The translations under genes were made by a program, and so were the position numbers. The notes under the pieces were generated by a model. That model saw nothing but the letters and a program-made list of their open reading frames with translations. It made no database searches and was not told where the DNA came from. 64,000 nucleotides of DNA, from positions 62,001 to 126,000 of the forward strand of contig NZ_JARZHH010000031.1 of assembly GCF_029946515.1 (NCBI RefSeq). The letters are read 5' to 3'. Position 1 is the stretch's first letter, and the number at the start of each line of letters is the position of its first letter. Source of the DNA: Polyangium sp. 6x1 (GTDB lineage Bacteria; Myxococcota_A; Polyangia; Polyangiales; Polyangiaceae). Below are positions 7,265 through 15,423 of this stretch, piece after piece.

Positions 7265-8638
7265 TCAATCCGGGAAGAACGTCTCCACGTGCAGCGCGGG
7301 CGAGCCGTCTTCGAGCACGCCGCCCAGGATCGCGAGCGTCCCGTTCGGCGCGGCCACCACCGTCGCGCCCGCGCGTGGCTCCCGCAGGGGACGTTCTTCC
7401 ACGGCCGGCTCGCTGAGATCGATCATGAACGAGCGCACGAGCTTCGCGCCGAGCGCCTCGTGCCCGACCACGATCACCCGCGATCCGCCCAGCGAAAACG
7501 CCTGCGATCGCGAAAGCCCCACCGGAAGCTCCGCGCCCGCCACCTCCTTGGCCGCGCATTCCGACGTGCAGCTCGGGCTCCACGTCCGCGTCTTCGCGCC
7601 CGCTCCGGCCGCGTCGATCCCGCCGACGAGCGCCATCCTCCCATCACCCGCGACCACCGCCGCCGCGCCCTCCGTCGCGTCCGCCGGCATGTCCCTCGGG
7701 ACGAACGCCGTCCCGTCCTCCGGCAGCACCTCGAACCCCGCCGCGCTCGCGCTCCCGGCGGCCACGACGAGCCCCACGCCCGGCGCCCATGCCGCCGCCG
7801 CGCCTTTCCGCGCCGCCGACAATCGCAGCACCGAGAGCACACCCTCCGCGCTCACCGCGAGCACTTCGTCCGTCGCCGTCCCCGCCCGCGTCGCGCCGAC
7901 CACGTAACTCGTGCCGGACGGCGACTCCACCACGAGCCCGCCGGCCACATCTGCGAACGTGCCCGCGCTCTCCGGCCACGCCACCGCGTACATCCCGCTC
8001 GCGTCCACGGCGGTCGCGCCCGCGTCCCCGACGAGCATCATCCCGCTCGGCCGTCCCACGATCGTCCGCGCCTCGAGCGGATACGCGTCCGCCACGGCCG
8101 GCCCCCAGCCGAGCAGATCGTACGAATCGCCGAGCCGCACCTCGGCCGCGCCGTCCGCGCTCGCCGCCGCGCTCCCGCCCGTCGTCACCAGGTATTGCTC
8201 GCCGAACACGGCGACCGGCGCGTCCACGTGCGCCCGCACGAGCCCTCCCGGCGGCCGCGCCCATCGCCCCACGCGTTGCACGAACACCGGCACGTTGCTC
8301 ACGAACGCGCTCGGCACGATCCCCGTCAGCGACCGCCCGCGCACGACCGTCGCCCCGTCCGCCGTGGTCCCTGTCATCTCGACGCCGAGCGGCTCGTCGT
8401 CGGGCACGTCGCCGAGGTCGAACGTCCCGCCGGGCGTCGTCTCGGCGGCGAAGCTCGTCCCGCTCGCCGTTTTGGCCTCGATCCGGACCTTCGTCACGGC
8501 GGGCGCGGCCGAGAACGTGTCCTCCTCGTGTCCCGTCACGATCTGCAACGTCCGCTCGATCGGCTCCTCGCTGCATCCGCTCCCGAGGAGGGCTGCGGCC
8601 ACGAGCCACCCAGCGCGCTGGTCCATTCGAGCGCTCAC
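7265..8638 (-). CDS. Lipoprotein with Kelch-like repeats
   Basis: 457 residues, GTG start at 8638 with a TACGCT box 8 nt upstream. The signal peptide 'GWLVAAALLGSGC' has a good lipobox (LGSGC). About 70 residues of a carboxypeptidase-regulatory/Ig-like strand domain (VRIEAKTASGTSF...TPGGTFDLGDVP) are followed by blocks with 'VVVAAPNGTLAILGG' and 'VVAGDGRMALVGGID' patterns, which look like degenerate Kelch blades of a beta-propeller. It is probably exposed in the periplasm or on the surface. It converges with the nucleotidyltransferase gene, leaving 5 bp between stops. Binding partner unknown. Confidence 0.7.
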   Translation of the reverse strand: MSARMDQRAGWLVAAALLGSGCSEEPIERTLQIVTGHEEDTFSAAPAVTKVRIEAKTASGTSFAAETTPGGTFDLGDVPDDEPLGVEMTGTTADGATVVRGRSLTGIVPSAFVSNVPVFVQRVGRWARPPGGLVRAHVDAPVAVFGEQYLVTTGGSAAASADGAAEVRLGDSYDLLGWGPAVADAYPLEARTIVGRPSGMMLVGDAGATAVDASGMYAVAWPESAGTFADVAGGLVVESPSGTSYVVGATRAGTATDEVLAVSAEGVLSVLRLSAARKGAAAAWAPGVGLVVAAGSASAAGFEVLPEDGTAFVPRDMPADATEGAAAVVAGDGRMALVGGIDAAGAGAKTRTWSPSCTSECAAKEVAGAELPVGLSRSQAFSLGGSRVIVVGHEALGAKLVRSFMIDLSEPAVEERPLREPRAGATVVAAPNGTLAILGGVLEDGSPALHVETFFPD

Positions 8639-8646
8639 GCGGCGCG

Positions 8647-8652
8647 AGCGTA
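8647..8652 (-). promoter_or_regulatory. -10-like box (TACGCT) near GTG 8638
   Basis: TACGCT on the minus strand ends 8 nt before the GTG at 8638. This fits the short or absent leader seen at other genes in the window. Confidence 0.3.
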
Positions 8653-8720
8653 GCCCGAGCCTGGCCGCTTTTCATCTGGCCGCCGCGCCGCGCGCCCCCC
8701 GTGCTAGCAGGGACCTCGCC

Positions 8721-10184
8721 GTGCTCGTCGGTCGACAGCTCCCCCTCGCGCCCGATCCGATCGCCCTCGCCGATCGCCTCCGCGAAGCCTCTGCGGACCG
8801 CCTCGCCCTGCTCCACGCGGCCGACCGCACTCCCGGCCCTTACGCGCGATTCTCCTACGTCGCGTGTGACCCCGATCGCACGTCGAGCGCCCTCGACCCG
8901 CTCGCCGACGACCCTGATTTCCCGTTCGGCGGCGCGACGGGCACGTTTCGGTCCGTCCCGCGCTGGATCGGCGTGCTCCCGTACGAAGGACACCGGCACC
9001 TCGAACGTCCCGGCTGGTCACCCCGCGAAGGTGATCGGCGGCCGCGGGCGATGCTCGAACGACCGCTCTGGCTCCGGTACCCGGCCGTCGTCGTCGTGGA
9101 TCACGCCGAGGGTCGCGTGTTCGTGGTCGGCGTCACGTACGACCATGTCGAGGCGCTTTCGCGGCGCCTGCTCGCGACGCCTGCGCCTGCGGGGCGGGGG
9201 CCGTTCGCGGTCGAGGTCGCGGACGCCGAGCCGACGCGGCTCCACCTGGAGCGGATCCTCGCCGCCAAGGAGCTCATCGCCCGTGGGGAGCTTTACCAGG
9301 TCAACCTGGCGCGACGGCTCCTCGTGTCGCTCGTGCGCGGCGAGCCGCTCGACCTGCACCGCCGCCTGAGCGCCGCCGCGCCGTCCCCGTTCGCCGCGTG
9401 CTTGCACCTGGGTCGTGATCTGGCGGTGGTGTCCACCTCACCGGAATTGCTCCTCGAAGCCCAAACGAGGCATCTCCCCGAAGGTTTGGAGTTTCGGGGA
9501 GATAAATTGCGACCCTTCATGTCGAACCTGCGAGAGGGGCGAAATCGGCCGGATCGGGGAGGGGATCAACCACAGAGGGCCGTTCTGAATTCGGTACCTT
9601 TCGGTCGATTGTTCACGTGTCCCATCAAGGGCACGCGTCCTCGCGGAAAAGATGCCCGCGAGGACGCCGCGCTCGTCCAGGAGCTCGACCAGGATCCCAA
9701 AGAAAACGCCGAGCTCACGATGATCGTGGATGTGGAACGTAACGATCTCGGTCGTGTCGCGGCCGTGGGATCGGTCCAGGTTCTCCACGGACCCGGTGTG
9801 GTGACGCACAGAACCATCCACCACCGCGAGGCCCTGCTCGGGGCGTGGACGCGGCCCGGCGCGACCCGGCACGACGTCCTCGCCGCGATGGTCCCGAGCG
9901 GCAGCGTCACCGGCGCGCCCAAGGTCCGGGCCATGGAGGTCATCGCCCGCCTCGAGAGCGCTCGCCGCGGCCTCTACACCGGCGGCTTCGGCCTCGTCGC
10001 CCACGACGGCAGCGTCACCCTCGCCATGGCCATCCGCACCGTCGTGCTCCAGGGTCGTGAGGGCGAATACTTCACCGGCGGCGGCATCGTCGCCGACTCC
10101 GACCCCGCCCGCGAGCTCGAAGAGACCCGCTGGAAGGCCGTGCAGCTCGAAAAAGCGGCAAATCGGGCCTTCGTGGGGTCCTGA
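8721..10184 (+). CDS. pabB: Aminodeoxychorismate synthase component I with an in-frame insertion
   Basis: 487 residues from GTG 8721. The frame is open far upstream, but homology begins at 'VLVGRQLPLAPDP'. The chorismate-binding fold is clear: 'AAKELIARGELYQVNLARR', 'STSPELLL', 'PIKGTRPRG', 'AELTMIVDVERNDLGRV', 'MVPSGSVTGAPK' and 'YFTGGGIVADSDP'. PIKGT, with its active-site Lys (K303 here), is typical of PabB; anthranilate synthases have PIAGT. It aminates chorismate for folate (p-aminobenzoate) synthesis, using ammonia from a PabA partner not encoded nearby. About 51 residues (249-299) lie between SPELLLEAQ and PIKGT where homologues have fewer than ten. That DNA is less GC-rich and contains an inverted repeat. 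Confidence 0.85.
   Translation: MLVGRQLPLAPDPIALADRLREASADRLALLHAADRTPGPYARFSYVACDPDRTSSALDPLADDPDFPFGGATGTFRSVPRWIGVLPYEGHRHLERPGWSPREGDRRPRAMLERPLWLRYPAVVVVDHAEGRVFVVGVTYDHVEALSRRLLATPAPAGRGPFAVEVADAEPTRLHLERILAAKELIARGELYQVNLARRLLVSLVRGEPLDLHRRLSAAAPSPFAACLHLGRDLAVVSTSPELLLEAQTRHLPEGLEFRGDKLRPFMSNLREGRNRPDRGGDQPQRAVLNSVPFGRLFTCPIKGTRPRGKDAREDAALVQELDQDPKENAELTMIVDVERNDLGRVAAVGSVQVLHGPGVVTHRTIHHREALLGAWTRPGATRHDVLAAMVPSGSVTGAPKVRAMEVIARLESARRGLYTGGFGLVAHDGSVTLAMAIRTVVLQGREGEYFTGGGIVADSDPARELEETRWKAVQLEKAANRAFVGS
9465..9617 (+). repeat. In-frame insertion segment inside pabB
   Basis: This segment codes for the extra ~45 residues just before PIKGT. It contains an 11-bp perfect inverted repeat, ATCTCCCCGAA (9472-9482) / TTCGGGGAGAT (9493-9503), around a 10-nt loop. 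It is visibly more AT-rich than its flanks (for example around 9500-9520 and 9585-9615). It could be a small palindromic mobile element that kept the reading frame. I see no second copy in this window. Confidence 0.5.
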
Positions 10185-10219
10185 TGTGCGCTCGTGTAAG
10201 ATTATGTGTTGACAGAAAG

Positions 10220-10250
10220 TTGGTGGTTCGAGCGGCCTCGGGGTACTAAT
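10220..10250 (+). promoter_or_regulatory. Candidate argS promoter
   Basis: TTGGTG (10220-10225), an 18-nt spacer and TACTAA (10244-10249) lie 12 nt before the argS ATG. A consensus-like TTGACA at 10209-10214 lies just upstream but has no -10 at normal distance. Confidence 0.35.
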
Positions 10251-10261
10251 CCGCCCGTACG

Positions 10262-12076
10262 ATGGGCGTCGAAGAGCAAGTTCGGAATCTGGTGGTGGGA
10301 GCACTCACCGATCTGGCGGGGAGTGGGGTCCTGCCGTCGGAAGTCACGTCGGCAGCGTTCTCGGTGGAGCGTCCGAAGCGCCCCGAGCACGGAGACCTGG
10401 CGACGAACGCGGCCCTCGCGATCCAGAAGGCGGCGAAGAAGCCGCCTCGGGAGATCGCGACGCTGCTCGCCGAGCGGCTCGGCAAAGAGCCCGACATCCG
10501 CGCGGTGGAGATCGCCGGTCCGGGCTTTTTGAACCTGCGCCTCGCGCCGGCGATCTATCAGCGCGTGCTCGGCGACGTGATGGCCGCGGGGCCCGCGTTC
10601 GGGCGAGGGCCCGCGGGGCTCGGCGAGCGGGTGCTCGTGGAGTTCGTCAGCGCGAACCCGACGGGCCCGCTGCTCATCTCGCACGGTCGAGGCGCGATCC
10701 TCGGCGACGCGGTGGCGACGCTGCTGGAGTCCGTGGGGCACCGCGTCACGCGCGAGTACTACATCAACGACTTCGGCAACCAGATCCGGCTGCTCGCGGC
10801 GAGCGTGCTCGCCGTGGCGCTCGGCCGCGAGCCGCCCGAGGGCGGCTACGGCAAGAACGACTACCTCGAGGATCTCGTCGCCTGGCTGCAGAAGACGACC
10901 CCCGAGCTCATCGCCGACGACAAGGTCGACGAGCTCGCGCGCGTGTGCGTGACGCGCATGCTCGACGGCGTGCCGGGCTCGAAGGCGCTGCCGGGCATCA
11001 AGAAGACGCTCGCGTCGCTGCGCATCCAGTTCGACGGCTGGTACTCCGAGGAGAGCCTGCATCGCTGGGGCCGCGTGGGCGCGGCGCTCGCGGAGCTTCA
11101 GACGCGCGGCTACCTCGAGGAGCGCGAAGGCGCGCTCTTCTTCAAGAGCACCGACGAGGGCGACGACAAGGATCGCGTCGTGAAGAAGCGCGACGGGTAC
11201 TACACGTATTTCGCGAGCGACATCGCCTACCACGCCGACAAGATCGGCCGCGGCTACGATCGGCTCGTGAACGTGCTCGGCGCCGATCACCACGGCTACA
11301 CGGCGCGTGTGCGCGGCGCGCTCGCGGCGCTCGGCCTGCCGAAGGAGCGCTTCGAGGTCGTGCTCTACCAGCTCGTGAACCTGCTGCGCGACGGCAAGCC
11401 CTACAAGATGGGCAAGCGGCTCGGCAACCTCGTCACGATCGAGGAGGTCGTCGACGAGATCGACGAGGCGGCGCGGCGGAAGGGCGCCGGGGCCGACGCG
11501 CTCCGCTACTTCTACCTCGCGCGGCGGAGCGACACGACGATCGATCTCGACATCGAGCTCGCCAAGAAGGCCTCGATGGACAACCCCGTCTTCTACCTGC
11601 AGTACGGCTACGCGCGCCTCTGCTCGATCCTGCGCCGCGCCCAGGAAAAGTTTGGGCTCCAAGTACCCAGGCATTCGGCCGCGCTCGCGGCGCGCCTCGA
11701 GCACCCGGACGAGCTCGCGATCCTCGGGCGCCTCGGGCGTTTCCCCGGCGTGGTGGCGGAGGCCGCGGCGCTGCGGGAGCCGCACCGGATCCTGTTCTAC
11801 CTGCAGGAGCTCTCGCAGGATTTCCAGAGCTACTTCACGCGGCTGAAGAAGGACGGCGACACGATCCTGCCGCTCGACGCGCAGACGGCGGAGGCGGGCT
11901 GGCAGGAGAGGTGGGATCGCCAGAAGAGCGAGGCGCGGCTGCTCTGGATCGAGTCGATCCGCACGGTGTACGCCGCGGGGCTCAAGCTCGCGGGCATCAC
12001 CGCCCTCGAGCGCATGCACAAGCTCGAAGGCGAAGCGACGGCGGCGGCAGAAGAAGAGGAGGCCGAGGCGTCATGA
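10262..12076 (+). CDS. argS: Arginyl-tRNA synthetase
   Basis: 604 residues. The N-terminal Add-1-like domain (about 1-110: 'RPKRPEHGDLATNAALA', 'GPGFLNLRLAP') precedes the class I catalytic domain beginning 'VSANPTGPLLISHGRGA' near residue 130. 'YYINDFGNQ' and 'VLGADHHGYTARVRGAL' follow. The KMSKS-equivalent loop is KMGKR (382-386) followed by LGNLVTIEE, and a C-terminal helical anticodon-binding domain ends about residue 585. It charges tRNA-Arg in the cytoplasm. The HIGH-type motif reads LISH instead of H(I/V)GH. The stop overlaps the ATG of the SPOR-domain gene (ATGA), so the two are translationally coupled. Confidence 0.95.
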   Translation: MGVEEQVRNLVVGALTDLAGSGVLPSEVTSAAFSVERPKRPEHGDLATNAALAIQKAAKKPPREIATLLAERLGKEPDIRAVEIAGPGFLNLRLAPAIYQRVLGDVMAAGPAFGRGPAGLGERVLVEFVSANPTGPLLISHGRGAILGDAVATLLESVGHRVTREYYINDFGNQIRLLAASVLAVALGREPPEGGYGKNDYLEDLVAWLQKTTPELIADDKVDELARVCVTRMLDGVPGSKALPGIKKTLASLRIQFDGWYSEESLHRWGRVGAALAELQTRGYLEEREGALFFKSTDEGDDKDRVVKKRDGYYTYFASDIAYHADKIGRGYDRLVNVLGADHHGYTARVRGALAALGLPKERFEVVLYQLVNLLRDGKPYKMGKRLGNLVTIEEVVDEIDEAARRKGAGADALRYFYLARRSDTTIDLDIELAKKASMDNPVFYLQYGYARLCSILRRAQEKFGLQVPRHSAALAARLEHPDELAILGRLGRFPGVVAEAAALREPHRILFYLQELSQDFQSYFTRLKKDGDTILPLDAQTAEAGWQERWDRQKSEARLLWIESIRTVYAAGLKLAGITALERMHKLEGEATAAAEEEEAEAS

Positions 12077-12903
12077 CCGTACGTTCGGACATGGGAGACG
12101 GCGGGGCCATCAAGAACCTGGAGGACATCCAGGAGGCCGATCCCGCCGCGCGACCGTCGCGCGCCTCGGCGCTCGTGCTCGCCTCGCTCGGCGGCGCGTG
12201 CATCATGTTCGCGGCCGTCGCGCTGCTCCGCGCGCCCGTGAAGGAGAAGCCCGCGAACGTCGATCCGCTCGGCGATCTCGTGGCGAAGGCGCATCCCGCG
12301 GGCGTGAAGGTGGACAAGAAGCCGGATCTCGCCGGCCACGAGATCACCTTCCCGGGGATGCTCTCCGACACGAAGAACACGACGGCGCTCGAAGCCGTGC
12401 GCTCGCCGCAGTCCGGAAAGCCGGCGCCGGAGGCCACGCCCGCGGCGTTCCCGTTGCCGCCGCCGGAGACGGTCGCCGACAAGCTGCCGCCGTCGCCGTT
12501 GCCTGCGCAGCACATCCTGCAGGCGCCGCCGGACTCGGCCGCGGGTCGCGACACGCTCACGCAGATGGCGAAGCACGTCGCGCGGGAAGACGGCGCCGAG
12601 TCCGCGGAGGCCGGCGGGCCGGGGCAGTACCAGCTCCAGGTGAGCTCGTTCAAGACGCAGCAGGAGGGCGACAAGTTCGCCGCCGCGCTGCGCCGGAGGG
12701 GCCACCGCGCCTACGTCGAGCCCGCGATGGTGAAGGGCCGCGGGCTCTGGTACCGCGTGCGCATCGGCCCCTTCAAGTACAAGCACTCGGCCACGATCTA
12801 CCGGCAGGACTTTGAAGCGAAGGAGCGACTCGTCACGTTCATCGTCGAGCCGCCGAAGAAGGACGCCGCCGGAAAACTCCCGGACGAGAGCGCCGCGCAG
12901 TAA
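12073..12903 (+). CDS. SPOR-domain membrane protein
   Basis: 276 residues; the ATG overlaps the argS stop by 4 nt. A cytoplasmic N terminus (1-35) is followed by one transmembrane helix (about 36-55, 'ALVLASLGGACIMFAAVALL') and a Pro/Ala-rich periplasmic linker. The C-terminal SPOR domain (about 185-260) shows 'YQLQVSSFKTQQEGDKFAAAL', 'GHRAYVEPAMV' and 'WYRVRIGPF'. SPOR domains bind denuded septal peptidoglycan, so a place in division or the cell envelope is likely. argS-SPOR adjacency is seen in other myxobacteria as far as I recall; that is memory, not checked. Confidence 0.88.
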   Translation: MTVRSDMGDGGAIKNLEDIQEADPAARPSRASALVLASLGGACIMFAAVALLRAPVKEKPANVDPLGDLVAKAHPAGVKVDKKPDLAGHEITFPGMLSDTKNTTALEAVRSPQSGKPAPEATPAAFPLPPPETVADKLPPSPLPAQHILQAPPDSAAGRDTLTQMAKHVAREDGAESAEAGGPGQYQLQVSSFKTQQEGDKFAAALRRRGHRAYVEPAMVKGRGLWYRVRIGPFKYKHSATIYRQDFEAKERLVTFIVEPPKKDAAGKLPDESAAQ

Positions 12904-12907
12904 TCGC

Positions 12908-13627
12908 TTACCGCCCGATCCCCCAGATTTCGCCCGTCGCCCAGGTCGCGTCGAAGAGCGACAACGCCCCGTGCACGACCTCTGCGGGCGTACCGAAGCG
13001 TCCGAGCGGGGAGCGGGCGGCGAGGCGATGCAGGCGCGTCGGATCGGCGTCGGCCTCGGGATCAGCGACGATGCCGATCGCGAGCAGGTTGACGCGCACC
13101 TGCGGCGCGAGCTCGACGGCGAGCGCGCGCAGGCCCGTCTGCAGCGCGCCCTTCGCGGTCAGGTACGCGACGTGGTTCGGGAAGGGCCGCGTGACACCCG
13201 CGTCGACGAGCGCGACGACCGCGCCCTCGGTGCGCGTGAGCTCCTCGGAGAGCGCGTTCACGAGCAAGAGCGGCGCGACCGCGTGCACGGCGAGCGTGTT
13301 CTCGAGGTCCTCGCGCGAGAGCTTTTCGAGCGGCGTGTGCGGGAACGGGCCGCAGGCGAGGAGGACGCCGTCGAGGCGTCCGCCTTCGAGCACGCCCTTC
13401 GCGATGCGCTCGGGTGCGTCGCGATCCCTGAGATCGGCGCAGACGATGGTGGGGCGGCCGGTGGGCTCGCGCGTGAGCTCGTCGGCGAGGGCGTCGAGGC
13501 GCGGCTGGCTGCGGGCCGTGATGGCGACGTGGTCCCCGCGCTCGACGAGGGCCTTGGCGATGGCGACGCCGAGCCTGCCGGTGGCGCCGACGACGAGGAT
13601 ACGCTTCGGATCGTGGGCGATCGTCAT
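12908..13627 (-). CDS. SDR-family oxidoreductase
   Basis: 239 residues; ATG 13627 overlaps the stop of the NikR-like gene (ATGA). The NAD(P)-binding motif near the N terminus is 'ILVVGATGRLGVAIAKAL', with 'CADLRDRDAPE' and a catalytic YxxxK ('HVAYLTAKGALQTG'). 'LLACGPFPHTPLEKL' replaces the usual NNAG stretch, a small deviation from classical SDRs. These enzymes reduce or oxidise keto/hydroxy groups with NAD(P)H in the cytosol; substrate unknown. It is cotranscribed behind a ribbon-helix-helix regulator, which may control it. Confidence 0.85.
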   Translation of the reverse strand: MTIAHDPKRILVVGATGRLGVAIAKALVERGDHVAITARSQPRLDALADELTREPTGRPTIVCADLRDRDAPERIAKGVLEGGRLDGVLLACGPFPHTPLEKLSREDLENTLAVHAVAPLLLVNALSEELTRTEGAVVALVDAGVTRPFPNHVAYLTAKGALQTGLRALAVELAPQVRVNLLAIGIVADPEADADPTRLHRLAARSPLGRFGTPAEVVHGALSLFDATWATGEIWGIGR

Positions 13628-14094
13628 CCCTGCTCCTGGTCTCTGTCTCTCGGGTGGGAAACGTGGGCGTCGTTCGGGCGCGTGTCGTCGGTCACGGAGG
13701 CGGCGACGTGGAGCTCGCAAGAGAGCACGCCCTTCGTGCCGGCGATCTTGCCCGCGAGCGCGGAGAGGTGTTCCGAGGGGCCGCGCAGCACGAGCGTGTC
13801 GAGGTAGCGATCGCGATCGATCCGCACGTGCTGGCTCGCGACGACGAGGTCGGCGCTGAGGGACTCGGGCTCCGACAGACGGAGAACCTCGGCGCGCACG
13901 TGGGGCTTGTAGACGACGGAGAGCGTGGCGACGACGGCGGCGCCGCGGTCCCACGCGGCGCGCGTGAGATCGGCGCGCACGAGATCGCGGATCGCCTCGG
14001 AGCGGTTCTCGTAGCCGAGCGCCGCGATGCGCCGATCGAACTCGGTGAGCAGCGCGCGGTCCATGGCCACGCCGAAGCGGACGAGGTCGCTCAT
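13624..14094 (-). CDS. NikR-family ribbon-helix-helix regulator lacking most nickel ligands
   Basis: 156 residues from ATG 14094; a GTG at 14103 would add three. The N-terminal ribbon-helix-helix (about 1-45, 'VRFGVAMDRALLTEFDRRI', 'GYENRSEAIRDLVRADL') and C-terminal ACT-like domain align with E. coli NikR without gaps through the metal site. Of the four high-affinity Ni ligands (E. coli H76, H87, H89, C95) only the second survives (H89 here). The others become Leu/Ser (79-80), Arg91 and Tyr97. The protein therefore probably binds DNA but senses something else, or nothing. The tail is about 20 residues longer and His/Asp-rich. It lies 20 nt after the upstream gene and overlaps the SDR gene. 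Confidence 0.85.
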   Translation of the reverse strand: MSDLVRFGVAMDRALLTEFDRRIAALGYENRSEAIRDLVRADLTRAAWDRGAAVVATLSVVYKPHVRAEVLRLSEPESLSADLVVASQHVRIDRDRYLDTLVLRGPSEHLSALAGKIAGTKGVLSCELHVAASVTDDTRPNDAHVSHPRDRDQEQG

Positions 14095-14114
14095 CGTTCG
14101 CACACCGTATCAGC

Positions 14115-15233
14115 TCACTGCTTCTTCCGGTCGAGGTGCCTGCGCGCGGCCTCCTGGATGGCGGCCGTCACGTTCTTGCTCTTGGCGAGCTGGCGGACGT
14201 CGGCTTCGCGGAGGAGCGGGATCAGGCGCGTCGACATGGTGAGGGGCGTCTTCGGGTTCTCCACGAGGTTGCGCTTGATCGTGTAGCTCTTCAGCCACTC
14301 GGCGTTCGAGCCGAGGATCCGCAGCACCTCCTCGGAGACGTTGCGGTTCTTCGTGATGAGGTTGACCTCGTCCTCCTGGAGCATGGGGCTCCGGGCGACG
14401 GCGCTCGCCACGAGGCGGTTTCTCTCGCGCACGAGCAGGAGCCGCTCCTCCTTCGAGCCGAGCTGCGCGCGCCGCACCTTCTGGCTGACGCTCATCTCCG
14501 CGATGAGCTTGTAGAGCGGCCTGAACTTCGGCTTGACGGCCTCGGTGCCCTCGTCGCTCGCCTCGTGGGTGTCCTCGGGCGCGGGCGAGGCGAGTGTGTC
14601 GGCGAGCGCGGCGGTCTCGGCGAAGAGGACGTCGTCGGGCGTGGGCTCCTCGGACGCCTCGGGGACGAGCTCGCCTTCGAGCGCCGCGGCGGCCTCGCGG
14701 AAGGCGGGGATCCCGGAGAGCTCGAGCCCGTTCCGACGCGCGAGGTCGACGATGCGATCGGCCGTGGACATGCGCGTCGCCCGGTTCATGTAGAGCAGCT
14801 CGATGAGGCGCGGGTGGGCGAGCAGGCGCGCCTCGTTCGTGGCCACGAGCTCGGTGACGAGCTCGGTCCCCGTGCGCGCGAGGTGCTCGATCGTCTCCAG
14901 ATCGACGCGCGGCATCGTGACGAGCTTTTCGAGGACCTCGACCTTGCCGTCCGAGGCCCTCGCGAGGGCGTCGATCACGGCGGGGGAGAGGTCGCTCCCG
15001 AGGGCGCCTGCGAGCAGCGGCGGGGGCAGGGCGGCGAGCGTCGCGCGCGCGGTGCTGGCGACCTCGGCGCGCTCGCTTTTCGCGAGGAGCACGACGACGG
15101 CGAGGGCGTCGGCCGGCTTGAGGCCCGGCGCGACGCCGCGCGCGGCGAGCTCTTGCAGCTTCGGCGGCGCGCTCGGGTCGACGAGCTTCTGGGCCGGGCC
15201 TGGCAGGGAGCTGATGTCGATGGGGGCGACCAT
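14115..15233 (-). CDS. Unknown alpha-helical protein
   Basis: 372 residues from ATG 15233 (MVAPIDISSLPGPAQ). An in-frame start 33 nt further up is possible but its leader looks non-coding. The protein is almost all helix: residues 1-180 look like HEAT/armadillo-type pairs ('LAKSERAEVASTARATLAAL', 'PAVIDALARASDGKVEVLEKL'), then an acidic linker (about 195-245). A conserved-looking C-terminal domain follows, 'KLIAEMSVSQKVRRAQLGSK' and 'NLITKNRNVSEEVLRIL', ending in a Lys/Arg tail. No signal peptide or membrane segment, so cytosolic. I do not recognise a named family. It may be the first gene of a minus-strand unit with the NikR-like and SDR genes. Confidence 0.7.
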   Translation of the reverse strand: MVAPIDISSLPGPAQKLVDPSAPPKLQELAARGVAPGLKPADALAVVVLLAKSERAEVASTARATLAALPPPLLAGALGSDLSPAVIDALARASDGKVEVLEKLVTMPRVDLETIEHLARTGTELVTELVATNEARLLAHPRLIELLYMNRATRMSTADRIVDLARRNGLELSGIPAFREAAAALEGELVPEASEEPTPDDVLFAETAALADTLASPAPEDTHEASDEGTEAVKPKFRPLYKLIAEMSVSQKVRRAQLGSKEERLLLVRERNRLVASAVARSPMLQEDEVNLITKNRNVSEEVLRILGSNAEWLKSYTIKRNLVENPKTPLTMSTRLIPLLREADVRQLAKSKNVTAAIQEAARRHLDRKKQ

Positions 15234-15265
15234 GGTGGACCTGTGCTCTTCCGGCCGGCTTGCCA

Positions 15266-15294
15266 TTGCTGGAGACCGTGCTCGGCACTATTCT
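15266..15294 (+). promoter_or_regulatory. Candidate promoter for the SPFH-like gene
   Basis: TTGCTG (15266-15271), a 17-nt spacer and TATTCT (15289-15294). The leader to ATG 15424 would be about 120 nt. Confidence 0.35.
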
Positions 15295-15423
15295 CACCGA
15301 CGTCGCGGTCCGTCGCGGCGAAAAGTTCGAGCCATGGGAAGCGGGCTTGCCAAAAGCGGGTTCCGCATGACGTGGCAAGGCGTCCGTCCCGCCGGCTCGC
15401 GGGCGGAGAGCAGGGAGCTCGAC

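Noticed and set aside
10209-10214. TTGACA as the -35 of argS
   Set aside because: No TANNNT lies 15-19 nt downstream; the usable -10 at 10244 is 29 nt away.
13624-14094. Naming the regulator nikR and inferring nickel control of the SDR gene
   Set aside because: Three of the four nickel ligands are missing and no nickel transport gene is nearby.
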